From assembly GCA_023381415.1 (NCBI GenBank), contig JAMCUN010000007.1:1-64000 (forward strand): a stretch of 64,000 nucleotides of DNA. Direction: 5' to 3'. Position 1 is the first letter of the stretch; each line of letters starts with the position of its first letter. Shown piece by piece: positions 1-9,991 of this stretch. Both the position numbers and the translations under genes were made by a program. Source of the DNA: Thermoplasmatota archaeon. Lineage in GTDB: Archaea > Thermoplasmatota > Thermoplasmata > Thermoplasmatales > GCA-001856825. The notes beneath the pieces are model-generated. The model searched no databases. It saw only the letters and a program-made list of their open reading frames with translations, and was not told the origin of the DNA.

Positions 1-340
1 TCGCCCATTAAAAGGGATCCTGAGATGGGTTCACTACGTTGCGAGACAGTAGGGTTGCTTCTCCGTGGGAGTGCATTGATGCCTGAAGGGAAGGAGCCTT
101 TAGTACGAGAGGAACGGGGCTTCGTGGTCTCTAGTTTACCGGTTGTCTGACAAGGCATTCGCCGGGCAGCCACGTCATATGCGGATAAGAACTGAAAGCA
201 TCTAAGTTCGAAACCGTCCCTGAAAAGAGGCATCGTCATCAGATCTCTTGTAAAAGACAAGTTTGATAGGATCGGGATGTAAGCGTCAAGCCGCAAGGCG
301 AGACGTTAAGTCCGCGATTACTAACGATCGAAAACCTGTA
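1..340 (+). rRNA. 23S ribosomal RNA, 3' end (partial, truncated by window start)
   Basis: Conserved LSU segments: sarcin-ricin loop 'cctttagtacgagaggaacgg' near 95-115 and 3' domain 'gcattcgccgggcagccacgt...ggataagaactgaaagcatctaag'. 3' boundary approximate. Confidence 0.96.
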
Positions 341-462
341 AAATCCATCAACTAACCCTTGCTGATATATGAGCAATTTTTTTCTTTTGCGTATATTAGA
401 GGGGGCTTTTTGTGGCCATTACACCCATTATATTTATAGTGCATTTCTTCTTATTTATTCCA

Positions 463-885
463 ATGAAAATATTATTCATAGCCGGGTTTGGTCCCATTCC
501 AAACGATTTGGTTCCAAGTAAGAAGTTGTACTCCGAAGATTTAGAAATTAGGTTCAACGAGTATGAGGGCGGGTACATGCACGCTCGGAAAATTGAAGGA
601 TGCAAGGGATTTGCCATTTGGCCTCTTTCTCTGGCAGCTGAAGATTGCTTCGGAACGAAGACTTGGCCAGTAAATATTCCTGTACCTCAATCTTGGCTAG
701 AGTTTGAAGTGGAGGATGTGAAAGAAGCATCAGAAGAGATGAAGAGGAAGGGATATAGGCTTCTGCTTGATTCTTACAAAGAACCCTATGGCCAGATAGT
801 CTCTCGGTTCCTCAGTCCAGAGGGCATTTTATTAGGGCTTGTGTACACCCCTTGGTTGCGGGAACAGGGTATCGATCCACCGTAA
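463..885 (+). CDS. Glyoxalase/VOC-fold family protein
   Basis: ORF 412..885; internal ATG at 463 (MKILFIAGFGPIPND) is the likelier start. VOC-like ending 'GYRLLLDSYKEPYGQIVSRFLSPEGILLGLVYTP'. Confidence 0.7.
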   Translation: MKILFIAGFGPIPNDLVPSKKLYSEDLEIRFNEYEGGYMHARKIEGCKGFAIWPLSLAAEDCFGTKTWPVNIPVPQSWLEFEVEDVKEASEEMKRKGYRLLLDSYKEPYGQIVSRFLSPEGILLGLVYTPWLREQGIDPP

Positions 886-1067
886 CCGATACTTACCTTC
901 TCGGAGGCTCCAGGAATTACTGATTTGAACCACTTCTCTTAGTTCAGTTTCTTAAATAGAACCTACCGTTATGAAATGCTCTTACCAAGACGCTCCGTCA
1001 AGGGGTGCAGATCATTGTAGCTCTCAAGCACTCCGTCCAGAATCTATATCCTAGCTCTAGATCAGAA

Positions 1068-2069
1068 CTACTGGCTTTGGACTTTGAATAGGTTTGACAA
1101 CTCACTGATTTCGTCGTCTCCAAGAGTCACCTCTGTGGCTCTTATGTTTTCCTCTAGCTGATGTATTCTCGTTGCCCCAATGATCGGAAATAAATATTTT
1201 CCCTTGTGAATAAGCCAAGATAGTGCTAGCTGGGACATTGTTATTCCTTTTGAGTCGGCCTTATCCCTGAATATCTCCAATTCGTTCTTGTTGGTCGCAT
1301 GCAATTGATTCTTCTCGAACCATTTCTCATATTCCTTCCTTGAGTCTTTCTTGTCTTTCTCGAAGTACCTCCCTGCAAGTACTCCCTGTGCCAGCGGACT
1401 GTAAATCATGGATGCCAGCGAGTTGTCTTCAGCTACCTTTATGTTTGTCTTTTCCAGTCCCCGTTCCAAGAGATTGTATTTGTCCTGGATGAAATCGGGG
1501 GGCTCGAGGGGAGAGAAATACCTCAGGTTTAGGAATTTCACAAGGTCAAGGGCAGAGTGGTTTGAGATGCCGTAATGGAGTATCAACCCATCTTCCTCGA
1601 GCATGTTCATCGTCCTGGAAGTCTGCTCTATGCCGGTGCTTTCATCAGGTCCATGCACTATATAGAAATCAACATATTTCATCTGCAACCTTTCTAGGCT
1701 CCTTGATATTGCGTATCTCATGTGTTTCCTGTTTGAGCCTGAGTCATTGGCAAGGGGGCCCGTTCTTCCAACTACCTTGGTAGAGATTACAAAGCTCTCC
1801 CTATCGTATCCTTTCAATGCCTCTCCCACGATCTTCTCCGCGAGCCCCACATTTTCGTAACTGGCCTTGTCCCTCTCATACACCCCCCTGTACACATCCG
1901 CGGTATCGAAGAAGTTGATTCCCAGGTCGTATGCCTTCCTTATTAGCCTTATGGAATACTGCCTATTCACACTCCTCTTGCCATCAACTACAGAATTTGG
2001 TAGATACCAAGTACCAAGAATCAGTTCCGACACCTTGATTCCAGTCTTTCCAAAGCTCTTGTATTTCAT
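1068..2069 (-). CDS. Aldo/keto reductase
   Basis: 333 aa with AKR signatures: MKYKSFGKTGIKVSELILGTW, GINFFDTADVY, YVDFYIVHGPD, GISNHS, PIIGATRIHQLEEN. Confidence 0.93.
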   Translation of the reverse strand: MKYKSFGKTGIKVSELILGTWYLPNSVVDGKRSVNRQYSIRLIRKAYDLGINFFDTADVYRGVYERDKASYENVGLAEKIVGEALKGYDRESFVISTKVVGRTGPLANDSGSNRKHMRYAISRSLERLQMKYVDFYIVHGPDESTGIEQTSRTMNMLEEDGLILHYGISNHSALDLVKFLNLRYFSPLEPPDFIQDKYNLLERGLEKTNIKVAEDNSLASMIYSPLAQGVLAGRYFEKDKKDSRKEYEKWFEKNQLHATNKNELEIFRDKADSKGITMSQLALSWLIHKGKYLFPIIGATRIHQLEENIRATEVTLGDDEISELSNLFKVQSQ

Positions 2070-2209
2070 GAGGAAGTTAATCTCAGCTCGTTCATATTCT
2101 TTGAGGAATTATACGCTGACGTCCGTCCTGACAAACCATTAAACATTTTAAGCTGCAACGGGTTGACCCGACAAGGAATTAATAGCGCCTTGTTGATACG
2201 GAAAATCAG

Positions 2210-2294
2210 GCGGAGGTTGTCGAGCTTGGCCAAAGGCACCAGATTCAGGGTCTGGTCCCGCAGGGGTTCGCCGGTTCAAATCCGGCCCTCCGCA
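2210..2294 (+). tRNA. tRNA-Leu (anticodon CAG)
   Basis: Acceptor gcggagg/cctccgc; anticodon arm ccaga-ttCAGgg-tctgg; long variable arm; T arm gccgg-ttcaaat-ccggc; 85 nt. Confidence 0.94.
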
Positions 2295-2384
2295 TCTGGA
2301 ATTTTTTGCGAACGTGATTCATTCCAATTCACTTGGGGCTGGCTAATGCTGGGCGTTCTGGGACATAATGGTAGAGGGGTAACG

Positions 2385-3104
2385 TTAGAGCAAAAAATGT
2401 TCGATTTCAGGGAGCCTGGATATTGTAAGATATGGCTTCTCGTGCAGATAATTCGGTCTATTAAGTGGATTGATCCATACCCCCATTATGCCGATTGATT
2501 GTGGTGCAATCACATCCCATTCCAGGTTATCTCCTACCATCCATGCCTCTTCTGGAGATATTCCCAGTGCCTCAATAGCTCTGACATAAATTTCAGTCTC
2601 CGGCTTACCGACCTTCTGTTCTCCTTCTATAAGGACGTTGTCGAAAAGTTCGGTCAGTCCAAATTTCTCGATCTTATGCCTCTGGGATGAGGAACTTCCG
2701 TTTGTAACCAACGCCAGTTTGTATCCAGCTTCCCTCAGTTTCATTATTGTCTCTTTAGCTCCTGGAAATACGTAGAGCATTTCTTCCTTCATCTCGGAAT
2801 ATCTATCTGCGATTCTATTTGCAAATTCCACATCATCTACCCCGCAATCCTTAAGAGCAAGAGACACAATCTTTCTCCTGCTACTGACAAGGTCCCCCCG
2901 CCATTCCCTGTGTCTTTCCTTATCAGACCAGAACCATTTCGCCTTGGATGTTATGACTCTTTCAAGATCAGCTATCCCAAGATTTCTTGACTGAGCTGCG
3001 AATTCTTTTGCAGTCATCCTCCAGCACTTCTCGGTAAGCTCATCGAACGCGATAATCGTGTCGTCAAGGTCAAGAAGTATTCCTTTAGGTGATTTTGGTT
3101 TCAT
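2385..3104 (-). CDS. HAD superfamily hydrolase
   Basis: 239 aa; motif I 'GILLDLDDTI', 'LVTNGSSSSQRHKIEKFGL', 'MVGDNLEWDV'. Confidence 0.88.
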   Translation of the reverse strand: MKPKSPKGILLDLDDTIIAFDELTEKCWRMTAKEFAAQSRNLGIADLERVITSKAKWFWSDKERHREWRGDLVSSRRKIVSLALKDCGVDDVEFANRIADRYSEMKEEMLYVFPGAKETIMKLREAGYKLALVTNGSSSSQRHKIEKFGLTELFDNVLIEGEQKVGKPETEIYVRAIEALGISPEEAWMVGDNLEWDVIAPQSIGIMGVWINPLNRPNYLHEKPYLTISRLPEIEHFLL

Positions 3105-3110
3105 GAGAGG

Positions 3111-3488
3111 TTATAGATGTTCCTCCACATATTCCTTCAATGCAACCGCATTGTTCTTCTCGTCCACTTTTGACGAATAGAGGAATATCACATCCTTTTT
3201 TCTGCAGATATCCAGCAGCTGGTGAGTTAAGGGGTTGCGGTCAAGTTCGGAAAAATATCTAGACCGAAACTCACCCCACTTCTCCGGGTCGTGGGAATAC
3301 CACTTTCTGAGCTCATCTGATGGGGCAATTTCCTTCATCCATAAGTCAATCTCAAGTTGGTCCTTGGAAATGCCTCTCGGCCAGAGCCGGTCGACAAGTA
3401 ACCTGTATCCTTCTGCATTCTGTGCTTTGTCATAGACTCTAATAATGGTAATCGTGACAGATATATCTTCGATCGGAAGATAAAGGTT
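3111..3488 (-). CDS. DUF488 family protein (extended frame; start codon unclear)
   Basis: ORF track gives only 3111..3338, but the open frame continues upstream with conserved family sequence: [67 protein letters not shown]. No in-frame ATG/GTG/TTG before the Met at 3338; in-frame TGA at 3489-3491. Confidence 0.8.
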   Translation of the reverse strand, partial: NLYLPIEDISVTITIIRVYDKAQNAEGYRLLVDRLWPRGISKDQLEIDLWMKEIAPSDELRKWYSHDPEKWGEFRSRYFSELDRNPLTHQLLDICRKKDVIFLYSSKVDEKNNAVALKEYVEEHL

Positions 3489-3567
3489 TCATATCTAAGC
3501 TGCTGTGGGTGAAGTGACACATTTTTAACAAGCGAAAATTTATTAAGTATACTTTAAATACTATCAA

Positions 3568-4308
3568 GTGGACTCGCAAATCTCCGTTAGCATCATTACA
3601 GCTACGCTAAACGAGAGAGGCAACGTGAAGCAGTTCGTAGAGAGGGTCCATAAAGTGATGGGAGGAAGCAAGTACGAGATAATTGTGGTTGACGATAACA
3701 GTACAGATGGAACAATAGAGCAACTTGAAAGTGTTGAGAGGGAATATCCATCTCTGACTGTAAAGGCAAATCCTCATAGGGTTGGCCTGCTGAAGTCAAA
3801 TCTCATGGGGATCAAGGAGTCAAGAGGAGAATACAAAATAGTTATGGATGCGGATCTACAGCACCCTCCAGAGAAGATCAAGGATGCCGTGGACAAGCTT
3901 TCTGGCGGTGTTGATTGCGTTGTCATGAGCAGATTCGTAGATGGTAGCAGGGTCGAGCGAAGGGAGCATTACAGGTCAGTTGCTACCTCCATGGCGATAG
4001 CCCTGTGCCACCTGCTTGTACCCCAGACAAAGGATTTCAGAGACCCGATATCAGGCTTCTTCGCCATGGGAAGAAATGTGGAGATACCTTACGATAGGCT
4101 GTTCTCCTGTTTCGGAGGGCATAGGGGGTACAAGGTTCTTGTACCAATAATAGCAAACAATGAAGGCAAAAAGTTCACAGAGCTGCCATACAGTTTCAAC
4201 AGCAGGTACTGGGGAGAATCTAAGATTGGGAGGGAGAATTTGTTGATTCCAAGATATATTACCGAGCTGAGGCAGTACAGGAGCATGTTCAAGGAGCCTG
4301 AGTTCTAA
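3568..4308 (+). CDS. GT2 family glycosyltransferase (dolichol-phosphate mannosyltransferase-like)
   Basis: 246 aa, GTG start; SIITATLNERGNVKQFVERV, IIVVDDNSTDGTIEQL, KIVMDADLQHPPE, DPISGFFAMGR. Confidence 0.92.
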   Translation: MDSQISVSIITATLNERGNVKQFVERVHKVMGGSKYEIIVVDDNSTDGTIEQLESVEREYPSLTVKANPHRVGLLKSNLMGIKESRGEYKIVMDADLQHPPEKIKDAVDKLSGGVDCVVMSRFVDGSRVERREHYRSVATSMAIALCHLLVPQTKDFRDPISGFFAMGRNVEIPYDRLFSCFGGHRGYKVLVPIIANNEGKKFTELPYSFNSRYWGESKIGRENLLIPRYITELRQYRSMFKEPEF

Positions 4309-4938
4309 ATGGAGTCTGTAAGGGACAGAAAGATAAGGGAAGCAAAGGAATTCTTTTCCAAAATCAACACAAGAAACTCCCTTTTCATTGGAGTGAGTGG
4401 GTCGGTTTCATACGAACCAAGGGACAATGATGATATCGACATTTTCCTCATTGCCAAAACAAACAGATTGTGGACTTCCATACTGGAGGTGCTCCTGTTC
4501 AGGAGGATATATCGTTTCAACGACCTCTGTCTCTCCCTCTGCATGGACGATTCTTATGCAGTCCCCTACTTCACAGACTTGAAGGAGGGCCTTGCAGTGC
4601 AAGATTCAGTAAGAGTGGTCCCAATATCAGGTGAAGAATACTTCAACGGTCTCATAAGGAGATCAAAACTTATACTCAAAGAGTTGAACGAAAATTATGA
4701 ACCAGCTCGGCAGGTGAATTCCCCAAAACGCTCCATATCAAGCCCGATCGAGTTTCTTGCGTTCATATTCGTGGCCTCTTGGATAAATTTCAAGGCTATA
4801 GTGGAAAGCAGGATTAACTCAAAGAGGGGTGAAGGGACTTTCAGCACGGTTTTCTCACTTCACACATGCTACTTCGACACAGAAAAATACAGGGTTCTGA
4901 ACGAGAGATATTTGAAGAATGAAGCGTATACAGAATGA
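4309..4938 (+). CDS. Nucleotidyltransferase-fold (Pol beta superfamily) domain protein
   Basis: Adjacent to the upstream GT2 stop; 'GVSGSVSYEPRDNDDIDIFLI' matches the GS...DxDhh nucleotidyltransferase motif. Confidence 0.65.
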   Translation: MESVRDRKIREAKEFFSKINTRNSLFIGVSGSVSYEPRDNDDIDIFLIAKTNRLWTSILEVLLFRRIYRFNDLCLSLCMDDSYAVPYFTDLKEGLAVQDSVRVVPISGEEYFNGLIRRSKLILKELNENYEPARQVNSPKRSISSPIEFLAFIFVASWINFKAIVESRINSKRGEGTFSTVFSLHTCYFDTEKYRVLNERYLKNEAYTE

Positions 4939-5000
4939 ATCTATAACCATCTTTCAAATGGATGTGGGGGTGGATCTTCCGCCTTTATTCACACTTCTCA

Positions 5001-6788
5001 TCAACCAGAAAATATGGAGCCGTTCAGAAAGTTGAACCTCTTGTTCTTTGCTATCATTACCATCGTAACTATCACGCTTATTGTGAATGCGCTGACCAGC
5101 GGGAAGATGAAGAGGTTTGAAGAAGTGATCCACGTCCTCAGGGCCTCCTGCTGACCAAGGGGTGATGCAAAATAATTGATAGAAAGTGAAGGGACAACGA
5201 AGTATGTGAAAGAATAATTCAGAAAAGTGAGGAGAAGGGGGTAGAGGGAGAATACCGTGTAGTTCCAAAGATCCCTGTTTATAAGGAAGAGGGGGACGAG
5301 GACGATGAGATACTGTGGGTCTACAAAATTGTAAGTAAGGAAGAAGAACAGGAATTCCATGATGACGTAATTCACCACATCCCCCCTCTTGTAATAGTAG
5401 ACTATGCACAGTGTAATCAGGAAAGGGATGAAGAGGTAGAGGAAGATGGGCGGGAAATGAGGGATCCCTAACCTAGAAATGATGACCTGCCATGACAACC
5501 CCTGAGCGAAAAAAACACCGTTAAATGTCGGCACTGACCTGCTGTAGATCATCACTTCTATCTCTGTCACAAAATTTCCGGAAAAAAGGTAGATCAAGGC
5601 AGCAGGAATGGATGATAACACTGCAATTCCTAGGTCTCGGAGCTTGTTTTTGCTGGAGATAAGAATGAAGGGGAATATGAACACAGGGAATATCTTCACC
5701 CAGAATCCGACCACGGATAGGAGAATCGCCAGATCTGTTCTTTCCTTTTTCATGAAATATATTGAAGAGAGGAGAAATAGAGAAGCAATTATGTCGAGCT
5801 GCCCCCAGACGACGCCTATCAGTATCACAAATGGGCTGAGGAGCCATATCTTTGTCAGGTTGTAGTGAAGTTTGAATTTCTTTAGAAGAAGGTAGTAAAT
5901 CCCGAACACGGACAACACCATGGGGACCTTCGCAAGAAGGTAATAAACAGGCAATGAGCTGGGTATAAAACCAAGCCAGGCATCGTAGTAGTTCCCTATT
6001 CTTACAGCCGGAAAGATCAATGAAGACGGGGACGGCAATGGGGTATGAGTGATCAGTCCGGACAAGAAGTCGGATACAGTGGACCAGACCAAATAATATG
6101 GAGGATAGGACCACTTTAGGGATCCGGGTATGTCAATTGATCTGATGAAGGGATTCACGCCAGAGAGTTTGTGCAAACCTCCTGAGATCATGAAGAACAT
6201 GTCGTATCTCTGCCCGAAGAATGCCGCTAGAACCAGATATGAGATGGCAATCGGCAATATCCACAACCTTGACCTGAAAGGTGCAAAGTATATTCCAGCC
6301 ATCAGAGATGCAAATGAGAGGAGGAGGGTGATCTCACTCCCCATTGGGTCTGGAGAATTCGTGAAAGAAACGGATATGTTCACCAATAGGCCATTGACCG
6401 CTATGTAGTATCTCTCCACCTGAGGGGTTCCAGGGACGCTAAGTCCGAAGTCAAATGAGAGGAAGGAAACATTGTGAAAAGTTTGACTGAATATTGGGTT
6501 TGAAATGTTATTAATCTGAAATACGGAGGCATTTACTGTGCTCACGTTCCTGTCCAGGAACACAGAGACAACTGCCGAAGGACTGTACCAGAGGAAACTG
6601 TGGATGTAAATAACTGAAGGGGATACGGTAAGAGAACCTCCATCGAATGAATAGGAATTCACTTCCTGAGTTTGTCCATTCAATGAGAAGTAGAAAGACA
6701 CGCTGAAAAGCACAATTGCTACTACAATCAGGGCATAGAAGAATTGCCTATGATTTATGTTTCTAGAATTACCGCTATTCATTTTCAC
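5001..6788 (-). CDS. Polytopic membrane protein, probable GT-C/GT87-type glycosyltransferase
   Basis: 595 aa with many hydrophobic helices; luminal-loop-like 'VNPFIRSIDIPGSLKWSYPPYYLVWS'; lies in a glycosyltransferase cluster. Confidence 0.6.
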   Translation of the reverse strand: MKMNSGNSRNINHRQFFYALIVVAIVLFSVSFYFSLNGQTQEVNSYSFDGGSLTVSPSVIYIHSFLWYSPSAVVSVFLDRNVSTVNASVFQINNISNPIFSQTFHNVSFLSFDFGLSVPGTPQVERYYIAVNGLLVNISVSFTNSPDPMGSEITLLLSFASLMAGIYFAPFRSRLWILPIAISYLVLAAFFGQRYDMFFMISGGLHKLSGVNPFIRSIDIPGSLKWSYPPYYLVWSTVSDFLSGLITHTPLPSPSSLIFPAVRIGNYYDAWLGFIPSSLPVYYLLAKVPMVLSVFGIYYLLLKKFKLHYNLTKIWLLSPFVILIGVVWGQLDIIASLFLLSSIYFMKKERTDLAILLSVVGFWVKIFPVFIFPFILISSKNKLRDLGIAVLSSIPAALIYLFSGNFVTEIEVMIYSRSVPTFNGVFFAQGLSWQVIISRLGIPHFPPIFLYLFIPFLITLCIVYYYKRGDVVNYVIMEFLFFFLTYNFVDPQYLIVLVPLFLINRDLWNYTVFSLYPLLLTFLNYSFTYFVVPSLSINYFASPLGQQEALRTWITSSNLFIFPLVSAFTISVIVTMVMIAKNKRFNFLNGSIFSG

Positions 6789-6984
6789 GTACTATAGTCC
6801 CTCTGAAATTCTGTTCAGGAATATGACTGCCATCTAAGATTGATGAAGTTGGACGGCCAGAAACGGAATAATCCGAATATGTTCTTCCATCTCCAATAGC
6901 ATTCAGCATATCGCCAATATTTCTTGGCATCTTCATTATGGAATGCTACAAAAGGAAGTTATTAATCTTTATCAATCTCGCACG

Positions 6985-8091
6985 CTACGACCTGAAGTTG
7001 ACTGCTCCCGTCTTCCTGTAAGCAAAGATGATGTAATCTGAACAGCTCCACAAAATTGGCAAATGTCCCACTGCGGAATCTATACGCTTGATGAAGTCGA
7101 GCTTCGAAGCCATGCTGATCAATTTCTTGTAGTTGTATGGCGGAATTATTGAACAAACACCTGCCATAGAAACCCTCTCCATTCCATCCAATGTATCAAA
7201 AAAGCCTGGTTCCCGGGGAAATGAAAGACTGTTATACCTGCTGTAGTTTGCGGTTAGTTTGCCAGATATCCTCTCACGTACATATCCTCCTCTCCCCTGA
7301 ACAAAATTGAGGAAGAGGTCAAGGAGGCCGTACTTGTTCAAAAACGATCCAATGAAATATCCTCCTTTCTTAAGGTTGTAATTAAGAATATTGACTATCT
7401 TCTTTGGGTCCTCCAAATTTAAGAAACCGTAGGATGAGAATACGATGTCATAAGTTTCGGAAAAGTTTTCATTTCCCTCAACAAGTATCCACTTCACATC
7501 GGCTTCCGCTTTCGGATGCATTTCCTTCGATCTCCTGAGAGAAACTTCAGACGCGTCCACTTCAGTCAGTCTCACCCTTTTACCCAAGGAAAATACCTCA
7601 GAATTTGGGCCGCATCCCAGGTCGATTATACTACAACCATCTGTTGCGTATTCATTCAATAGTCGGGTCGTCTGCTCTCTCATGTACCTCTGAACCCAGT
7701 TTGACTGAATCTCGACTATATAGTCGTCTACTACCCTATCAAATATCTTTCCAAGTATGTCTAGATTGTACTCAGGTTCACCGTCGGTTGGCTGAAAGAC
7801 GACTATGCTCTCGACGCCTTTAAAGTAGCGATCGAAATGCTCCTTCCCGTATTTATCCGTGAAAAGCTTGGCGTAATTTCCTATATTTTCAAAATATGCC
7901 CTCAGATATGTTGAACCAACCTTGGCGAAAGGGTAGATCTTCAGCTCATCTACCCATTCACCAGTTGGTATCACAATGATCTTCCCGTCAGATTCGACGA
8001 AATTCAATCGAAGTTCTCTTTGAAATGGCCCGCCAATGGTCAATCTTATACTACGATCATTATATTTTTCTGAATACAAATAGGGTCTCAT
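6985..8091 (-). CDS. Class I SAM-dependent methyltransferase
   Basis: ORF 6985..8130; likely start MRPYLYSEKYNDRS at 8091. Motif I 'CSIIDLGCGPNSEVF', then 'YDIVFSSYGFLNL'. Confidence 0.8.
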   Translation of the reverse strand: MRPYLYSEKYNDRSIRLTIGGPFQRELRLNFVESDGKIIVIPTGEWVDELKIYPFAKVGSTYLRAYFENIGNYAKLFTDKYGKEHFDRYFKGVESIVVFQPTDGEPEYNLDILGKIFDRVVDDYIVEIQSNWVQRYMREQTTRLLNEYATDGCSIIDLGCGPNSEVFSLGKRVRLTEVDASEVSLRRSKEMHPKAEADVKWILVEGNENFSETYDIVFSSYGFLNLEDPKKIVNILNYNLKKGGYFIGSFLNKYGLLDLFLNFVQGRGGYVRERISGKLTANYSRYNSLSFPREPGFFDTLDGMERVSMAGVCSIIPPYNYKKLISMASKLDFIKRIDSAVGHLPILWSCSDYIIFAYRKTGAVNFRS

Positions 8092-8881
8092 CTCCAAGTC
8101 GGTTAAACGGCGGAACACTCGTGAAAGCAACTTCCATCTTATTCAGGACGGCCCTTATTTCTGGAGCTTTGATCTTCTCACTAATCGAGGGTATGGCAAA
8201 TATCCCAAGCCCCTGAATGCGCTCAATCCTGAAAGATGGAGGAACGAGTCCTAGAAACTCATAGTTGTAGAAATAGTGAGATTCAATCTTTTGCCCAACA
8301 ACTTCAACAGCCAGGTCTCCACCTATCCTAGCGAAGAGTTTCCTAAACCTGAAGCGTATCAGGTCAACTAAAAACTCGGCAAAGGAAAGCCTATTCCTGA
8401 CGCTCGTGATAAAATACCCTCCAGACTCTACAACTCTTTCCAGGGAGCTAAAGAATTTTTCTAGTTGTGGTTCGTTGTTAAGGGCGCCATTGAATGAATA
8501 CACCATCCCAAACTTGCCGTCAAGAGACTCAACGGACGCTGCTGGCATCTTTACACCTCTGAACTTGTCTCCCAATCCAAATTTCTTAAGCTTCTCTGAG
8601 GAATAGTCTATCATCCCCTTGGAAACATCTATGCAAGTTAGATTACAACCTGTTGCGTTTATAACCTTCCTGGCCTCTTCTCCAGTGCCGCATCCAATTT
8701 CAAGGACGTTCCACCCCTCTTTGTAGCGGCTCACAACTGAATCGACCTCCTTTTCCCTTATACCTACATTTATGAAATTAGCCTGGATTTTCTCGTCGTA
8801 GATCGGAGCAGCAGAGGAAAATATCTTGTCAAGATTGTTGTAATAATCCTCCAGATTGCAATCCACGGAAATTCGAAACAA
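8060..8881 (-). CDS. Class I SAM-dependent methyltransferase
   Basis: 273 aa; 'WNVLEIGCGTGEEARKVI', 'FGMVYSFNGALNNEP', 'GGYFITSV'. Overlaps the next methyltransferase gene. Confidence 0.87.
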   Translation of the reverse strand: MFRISVDCNLEDYYNNLDKIFSSAAPIYDEKIQANFINVGIREKEVDSVVSRYKEGWNVLEIGCGTGEEARKVINATGCNLTCIDVSKGMIDYSSEKLKKFGLGDKFRGVKMPAASVESLDGKFGMVYSFNGALNNEPQLEKFFSSLERVVESGGYFITSVRNRLSFAEFLVDLIRFRFRKLFARIGGDLAVEVVGQKIESHYFYNYEFLGLVPPSFRIERIQGLGIFAIPSISEKIKAPEIRAVLNKMEVAFTSVPPFNRLGDETLFVFRKI

Positions 8882-8942
8882 AAGGCATTAATAAACATTC
8901 GGTCTGGAAATCATTTTTAACTGAGGCTCGCTTAATCATGTA

Positions 8943-9842
8943 GTGGCAAAAGAGACGATACCAGACTACGATTCCATTCAGTTTACGATCAACGAGAAGC
9001 ATGAAGACCTACTCGAGCGGAAGCTTATCTCCACTATTCTGGAAGATGGAAAGTTAGCCGTAGACCTGGGAGGTGGATATGGAAGGCTTACGAACATTCT
9101 CCTCGACCATTTTGACAAAGTGCTGCTCCTTGACTACTCAACCCGCAACCTAGAAAGGGCCTCAAAGAGCCTTGACAAGGATCGGGTACTGTTTGTAAGG
9201 GCAGACATAAGGAATCCTCCAATTCTTAACGGATCGGTAGATTTCATAATGTCAATAAGGGTATTACATCACTATGCGGACATCAGTTTCATAAATTCTA
9301 TCGTCAAAAAACTGAAGAAAGAGGGAAAGTTTCTGTTTAACTTCAATAACATCAGCTCACCAATGATTGCTCTCCACATGATTAGGAGCGCGTTTCTCGC
9401 TAGGAAGATTGAACTAAACATTTTCAATCCATCGGTACAGGGGGTTAAAGACAGTTCTGGTAACAGGGATATATATTTTGCAAGTATGAACAACATCTTG
9501 AGGAAGATCCCCGCGGGCTGCAGTATTGATAGAGTAGTAGGATCAGGTCTCTTCCACAACACGTTAGTTGAGAGAAAAGCGGAAAGCCTGAATCTCCAAA
9601 GGTTGACTGAGGTCGAACTGTTGATTTCAAAAGTGATCAGAAATCCAGAGCTCTATCCTGATGTGTTCTTGTTGTTGAGAAATGAGGTAAGTGCACCCTC
9701 GATTGAAGCCTCTAATCCTTTAGGCATAATCATCTGCACTAGTTGTGGAAACTCACTTCAACCAGCAGGAAACGGTGCGAACTGTTCAAAGTGCGGAAAG
9801 GAGTTCACGTTTTCAAACGGTATTCTGGATACGATAAGCTAG
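8943..9842 (+). CDS. SAM-dependent methyltransferase with C-terminal zinc ribbon
   Basis: 'KLAVDLGGGYGRLTNILLD', 'VDFIMSIRVLHHY'; C-terminal CTSCGNSLQPAGNGANCSKCGKEF (CxxC...CxxC). Confidence 0.88.
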   Translation: MAKETIPDYDSIQFTINEKHEDLLERKLISTILEDGKLAVDLGGGYGRLTNILLDHFDKVLLLDYSTRNLERASKSLDKDRVLFVRADIRNPPILNGSVDFIMSIRVLHHYADISFINSIVKKLKKEGKFLFNFNNISSPMIALHMIRSAFLARKIELNIFNPSVQGVKDSSGNRDIYFASMNNILRKIPAGCSIDRVVGSGLFHNTLVERKAESLNLQRLTEVELLISKVIRNPELYPDVFLLLRNEVSAPSIEASNPLGIIICTSCGNSLQPAGNGANCSKCGKEFTFSNGILDTIS

Positions 9843-9991
9843 CCATTGTTGAGAAATTTTCAAACTGTAAACATCTCCAAGTTTAGTGTGGTCTTGAAAT
9901 TAGTTGCCACCGGTAGTGTATTCCTTATGCAATAATTTCAAATGAAATGCGATGTTCACAAAACTTAAGAAAAGTGTTGGCGTGAAGATCC

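Noticed and set aside
340-460. Possible 5S rRNA or tRNA after the 23S gene
   Set aside because: No 5S-like core or tRNA arms seen; unlinked rRNA genes are known in Thermoplasmatales.
5521-6114. 197-aa minus-strand ORF within the GT-C-like membrane gene
   Set aside because: Same-strand alternate frame of the 595-aa ORF; no motifs.
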